Shown piece by piece: positions 5,050 through 7,210 of a stretch of DNA of 7,210 nt. Numbering within the stretch: the first letter of the stretch is position 1; the number at the start of each line of letters is the position of its first letter. Origin of the DNA: Phycisphaerae bacterium (lineage in GTDB: Bacteria; Planctomycetota; Phycisphaerae; Phycisphaerales; SM1A02); NCBI GenBank assembly GCA_002862325.1, contig PKCT01000114.1:1-7210 (forward strand). Direction: 5' to 3'. The notes beneath the pieces are model-generated. The model was not told the DNA's origin. It made no database searches and saw nothing but the letters and a program-made list of their open reading frames with translations. The position numbers and the translations under genes were made by a program.

Positions 5050-6399
5050 TCAGTCCGTGCAGGGACCCCACGCGAGGAGCATCAGACCGAAGTCGGCGCC
5101 ATCGACGGTTCCACTCGCGTCGAGATCACCCGGCCCGGTCGAGCCCCAGCCGGTGAACAAGAGTCCGAGATCCGTTCCGTCGGTCACGCCATCACTATCG
5201 AGGTCCGTCGGACAGGAGACTTCGACCGGAGCGATCTCGTAGTCGGGGCGTGGATTGTCGAGGAACCATTCGACCAGACGGTTTCGATAGTTGTTCGCGA
5301 AGGTGGCACCGTGGGAACCGAAGAGACCACGCCAGTGCTGGACGCGAGCACCGTTCCGTCCACCGGGCCAATCGAGGACCTGAGCCATGCTGTACGGCAC
5401 GGCCAGATCGAAGGGAACGATCGGATCCAGCATTGTCGCGTCGCCGACGGTTCGGTTCATGAAGATCCAGGAGCTGACGGTCGCGAGGGCCCCGGGGTAC
5501 GGCCGAGGGAGGCCTGGGTAGCACTTCCCGGCGAAGTCGGTGTCGAGCCCGCCGTCGTAGAGGCAGGCCTGGTCCGCGATGTCGTGGGTGTGCAACACGT
5601 TGGTCGGCCAGACGCCGTTACAGTTCTGGGGATTCATGAACGTGACCCCCGCGTAGGTGGCCACCGCGGCGATCGGCTGCGGAGGAACGATGTCGCCGGA
5701 GGGATCCGCCTCGGGATCCGGAGAGCCGTAGAACCCGTAATTGCCGTTCTCGCAGGCCAGGCGGTGGCACATGTAGCCCCCGTTGGAGTAGCCGTAGATG
5801 TAGACGCGGTTCTCGTCGACGTTGTAGTTCAGCTTGAGATATCTGATCAGGTTGTTGATGTACGTGGCATGGTCGGGCGCCTTGTCGCTGACCTCCGTGT
5901 AGCTCCCGGGTACGAACCAGTTGTAGGCGCAGCAGTTGGGCGTCGCGTTCCAGTACCTCCAGTACGCCCAACCCCCGATGTCGGCGCAGGTGGCGGTCGC
6001 CGGCGTATCCTGGGCGCCGTTCGGAAGCACGTAGATCCATCCTGTCTCCCGCGGCGGACCCCCATCGTCGGGGACGCCGGTGACCGGCCAGTTGCGAAGC
6101 CCGGGGTAGTACTCGTAGCCGTCGAAGCTTTCGGGCCAGAGTCGTAGCCAGAATTCCTCTTCGCCCACGCCGCTGTCGCCGTACGGGCCGTTCGAGTGCA
6201 GGTAGATGAGCACGGGTGATGGGACTTCGGGGTCGTATGCACCAGGGGTCCCGGGATCGTCATTGGTCCAGACGGGCACCTCGTCGTACGGGAACATGTT
6301 CCAGCAGCTCCAGTCGTACCCACACGTCTCCTCGCCCAGCGCTGGGACGGCGACGCCGAAAGGCAGCACAAGGATTCCGGCCGCGAGGTGGGTCTTCAT
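5050..6399 (-). CDS. Secreted PHB-depolymerase/feruloyl-esterase-like hydrolase with C-terminal dockerin-like repeats
   Basis: This is a predicted exported serine esterase of 449 residues. Residues 1-22 are a signal peptide (MKTHLAAGILVLPFGVAVPA, then LG). The alpha/beta-hydrolase domain (about 40-385) shows IYLHSNG (65-71), the nucleophile elbow GYSNGG with Ser205, VLHTHDIADQACLYDGG with likely acid Asp276, and GSHG with likely catalytic His363. Spacing and motifs fit the LpqC/PHB-depolymerase family, whose members cleave polyhydroxyalkanoates or feruloyl and acetyl esters of plant or algal polysaccharides. The exact substrate is not readable. The C-terminus carries two calcium-loop repeats, DLDSDGVTDGTDLGLLFTGWG (from 399) and DLDASGTVDGADFGLMLLAWG (from 425), bracketed by Cys396 and Cys447. 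Many cysteines suggest disulfides. ATG 6399 is preceded by AGGAGAG at good spacing. An in-frame start at 6600 would overlap proS and place 67 atypical residues before the signal peptide. Confidence 0.9.
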   Translation of the reverse strand: MKTHLAAGILVLPFGVAVPALGEETCGYDWSCWNMFPYDEVPVWTNDDPGTPGAYDPEVPSPVLIYLHSNGPYGDSGVGEEEFWLRLWPESFDGYEYYPGLRNWPVTGVPDDGGPPRETGWIYVLPNGAQDTPATATCADIGGWAYWRYWNATPNCCAYNWFVPGSYTEVSDKAPDHATYINNLIRYLKLNYNVDENRVYIYGYSNGGYMCHRLACENGNYGFYGSPDPEADPSGDIVPPQPIAAVATYAGVTFMNPQNCNGVWPTNVLHTHDIADQACLYDGGLDTDFAGKCYPGLPRPYPGALATVSSWIFMNRTVGDATMLDPIVPFDLAVPYSMAQVLDWPGGRNGARVQHWRGLFGSHGATFANNYRNRLVEWFLDNPRPDYEIAPVEVSCPTDLDSDGVTDGTDLGLLFTGWGSTGPGDLDASGTVDGADFGLMLLAWGPCTD

Positions 6400-6438
6400 G
6401 TCTCTCTCCTGGGACGAAATGGTCGACGGACCTCTCCA

Positions 6439-6450
6439 AGTATATAAAAT
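6439..6450 (-). promoter_or_regulatory. Candidate -10 region of the esterase gene
   Basis: On the minus strand this reads ATTTTATATACT, an AT-rich island in otherwise GC-rich sequence, containing the -10-like TATACT (6444-6439) about 40 bases before the start codon. No good -35 box is found at standard spacing; TTTCAG lies too far upstream for TATACT, though 17 bases before TTTTAT. The position between proS and the esterase supports an independent promoter for the secreted enzyme (inference). Confidence 0.4.
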
Positions 6451-6517
6451 CTCCGCTTCGGATCGCCTGAAACCGTCTAGAACCCGCTGATTTCCTGCTG
6501 GGCCAGGGGATCTTCGC

Positions 6518-7210
6518 TCAGTAGCTCTTGGCCCAGACCACGCGACGCGCACTCGGCTCGCCGGTGAAGGGGCAGGTGCCGGGCTGGCCGTCGTCTTCAC
6601 AGAGGTCCTGGCCGTCTAGCGGGATACAGCGGACGGTCACCGCGAGGTCGTTCTTGATCTCTTCCTCGAGCTTCGGATCGCCGTTGAAGTGGGCGAGGGC
6701 GAAGCCTCCATGGATCGGTGCCGGCTGGTTCCCATCGGTCTCGGGGGTCGTGAAGAACTCGTAGAAGTCCTCCTTCGTGTCGATCACCAGGGTGTGCGCC
6801 TTGCGGAACGCCTTCGCCTTCGCGAGCAGCCCGTCCTGGATCTCCTGGAGGATGTCGGACACGCGATCCACGAAGGCCTCCACCTTGACGCTCTCCTTCT
6901 CCTTCGGCCCCTTGTCGCGCCGCGCCATGAAGACGCTGCCTTCGGCGACGTCCCGCGGTCCGATCTCGAGTCGGATCGGCGCGCCACGCTTGATCCACTG
7001 CCATGTCTTGTCGCCGCCGCGAATGTCGCGGGTGTCGTACTCGACCTCGACCACGCGACCGCCGTAGACCTTCGTCTTCAACTTTTCGATGAGCTTGTCG
7101 CAGAACGCCATCACCTCGTCCTTCGACTCGGCCTTGTGGAGCACGGGCTGAATCACGACGTGGGCGGGCGCGACCATCGGCGGACAGATCATGCCGTCGT
7201 CGTCGGCGTG
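6518..7210 (-). CDS. proS: Prolyl-tRNA synthetase, archaeal/eukaryotic type (C-terminal part; 5' end outside window)
   Basis: This enzyme charges tRNA-Pro with proline. Only the last 230 residues are in the window; the reading frame is open to the window edge. The fragment begins HADDDGMICPPMVAPAHVVI, matching the end of the catalytic domain (usual form HGDDxGLxLPPxxAPxQVVI). The anticodon-binding domain follows, with GDKTWQWIKRGAPIRLEIGPRD (fragment positions about 66-87) as its signature. The C-terminal domain contains three cysteines (fragment positions about 195, 204 and 213), compatible with the zinc-binding module of this class. It ends in WAKSY, the terminal tyrosine seen in archaeal/eukaryotic-type ProRS but not in E. 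coli-type ProRS. No intrinsic terminator follows; the esterase gene starts 118 bases downstream on the same strand. Confidence 0.95.
   Translation of the reverse strand, partial: HADDDGMICPPMVAPAHVVIQPVLHKAESKDEVMAFCDKLIEKLKTKVYGGRVVEVEYDTRDIRGGDKTWQWIKRGAPIRLEIGPRDVAEGSVFMARRDKGPKEKESVKVEAFVDRVSDILQEIQDGLLAKAKAFRKAHTLVIDTKEDFYEFFTTPETDGNQPAPIHGGFALAHFNGDPKLEEEIKNDLAVTVRCIPLDGQDLCEDDGQPGTCPFTGEPSARRVVWAKSY

Noticed and set aside
5311..6147. 278-codon open frame on the plus strand
   Set aside because: It is antisense to the secreted esterase, whose signal peptide, catalytic motifs and repeats are clear. The translation is V/G/R-rich without motifs.
6400..6600. Upstream in-frame start for the esterase
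   Set aside because: It would overlap the proS coding end and bury the signal peptide. ATG 6399 has a strong ribosome binding site and starts the signal sequence.

Overview
This high-GC bacterial window looks like a planctomycete, most likely from the Phycisphaerae side of the phylum (inference). Three things point there. EF-Tu has an unusual switch I that I associate, from memory, with planctomycete EF-Tu. A secreted hydrolase ends in two dockerin-like DLDxDGxxDGxD repeats followed by a 'WGPC' tail, typical of that group's exported proteins. Prolyl-tRNA synthetase is of the archaeal/eukaryotic type with a C-terminal tyrosine.

Positions 1-3227 (+ strand) hold a translation/secretion/transcription cluster: tRNA-Thr(GGT), tuf (EF-Tu), rpmG (ribosomal protein L33), tRNA-Trp(CCA), secE and nusG. 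This is the classic bacterial order, but rplK does not follow nusG here. The gaps contain several clear stem-loops without U-tracts, at 75-97, 1465-1502, 1726-1752 and 2317-2339. They may be RNA-processing or attenuation elements of one long transcript that mixes tRNAs and mRNAs.

Positions 3357-4976 (+ strand) hold an unrecognised small lipoprotein gene and ubiX (flavin prenyltransferase). A gene-less stretch of about 270 bases follows, rich in local hairpins, and ends in a strong intrinsic terminator at 4937-4976. This stretch is either a long structured 3' UTR or an unrecognised small RNA.

Positions 5050-7210 (- strand) converge on that terminator. They encode a secreted PHB-depolymerase/feruloyl-esterase-like alpha/beta hydrolase with a C-terminal dockerin-like calcium-repeat pair. 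Upstream of it is the 3' part of proS, cut by the window edge.

Most of the window is housekeeping. The points worth a second look are lineage-specific changes in core proteins (EF-Tu switch I and G5, L33 zinc cysteines, a 95-residue NusG extension, a three-helix SecE), the orphan lipoprotein and the structured RNA region after ubiX. I found no CRISPR array, insertion sequence, phage gene or defence system.
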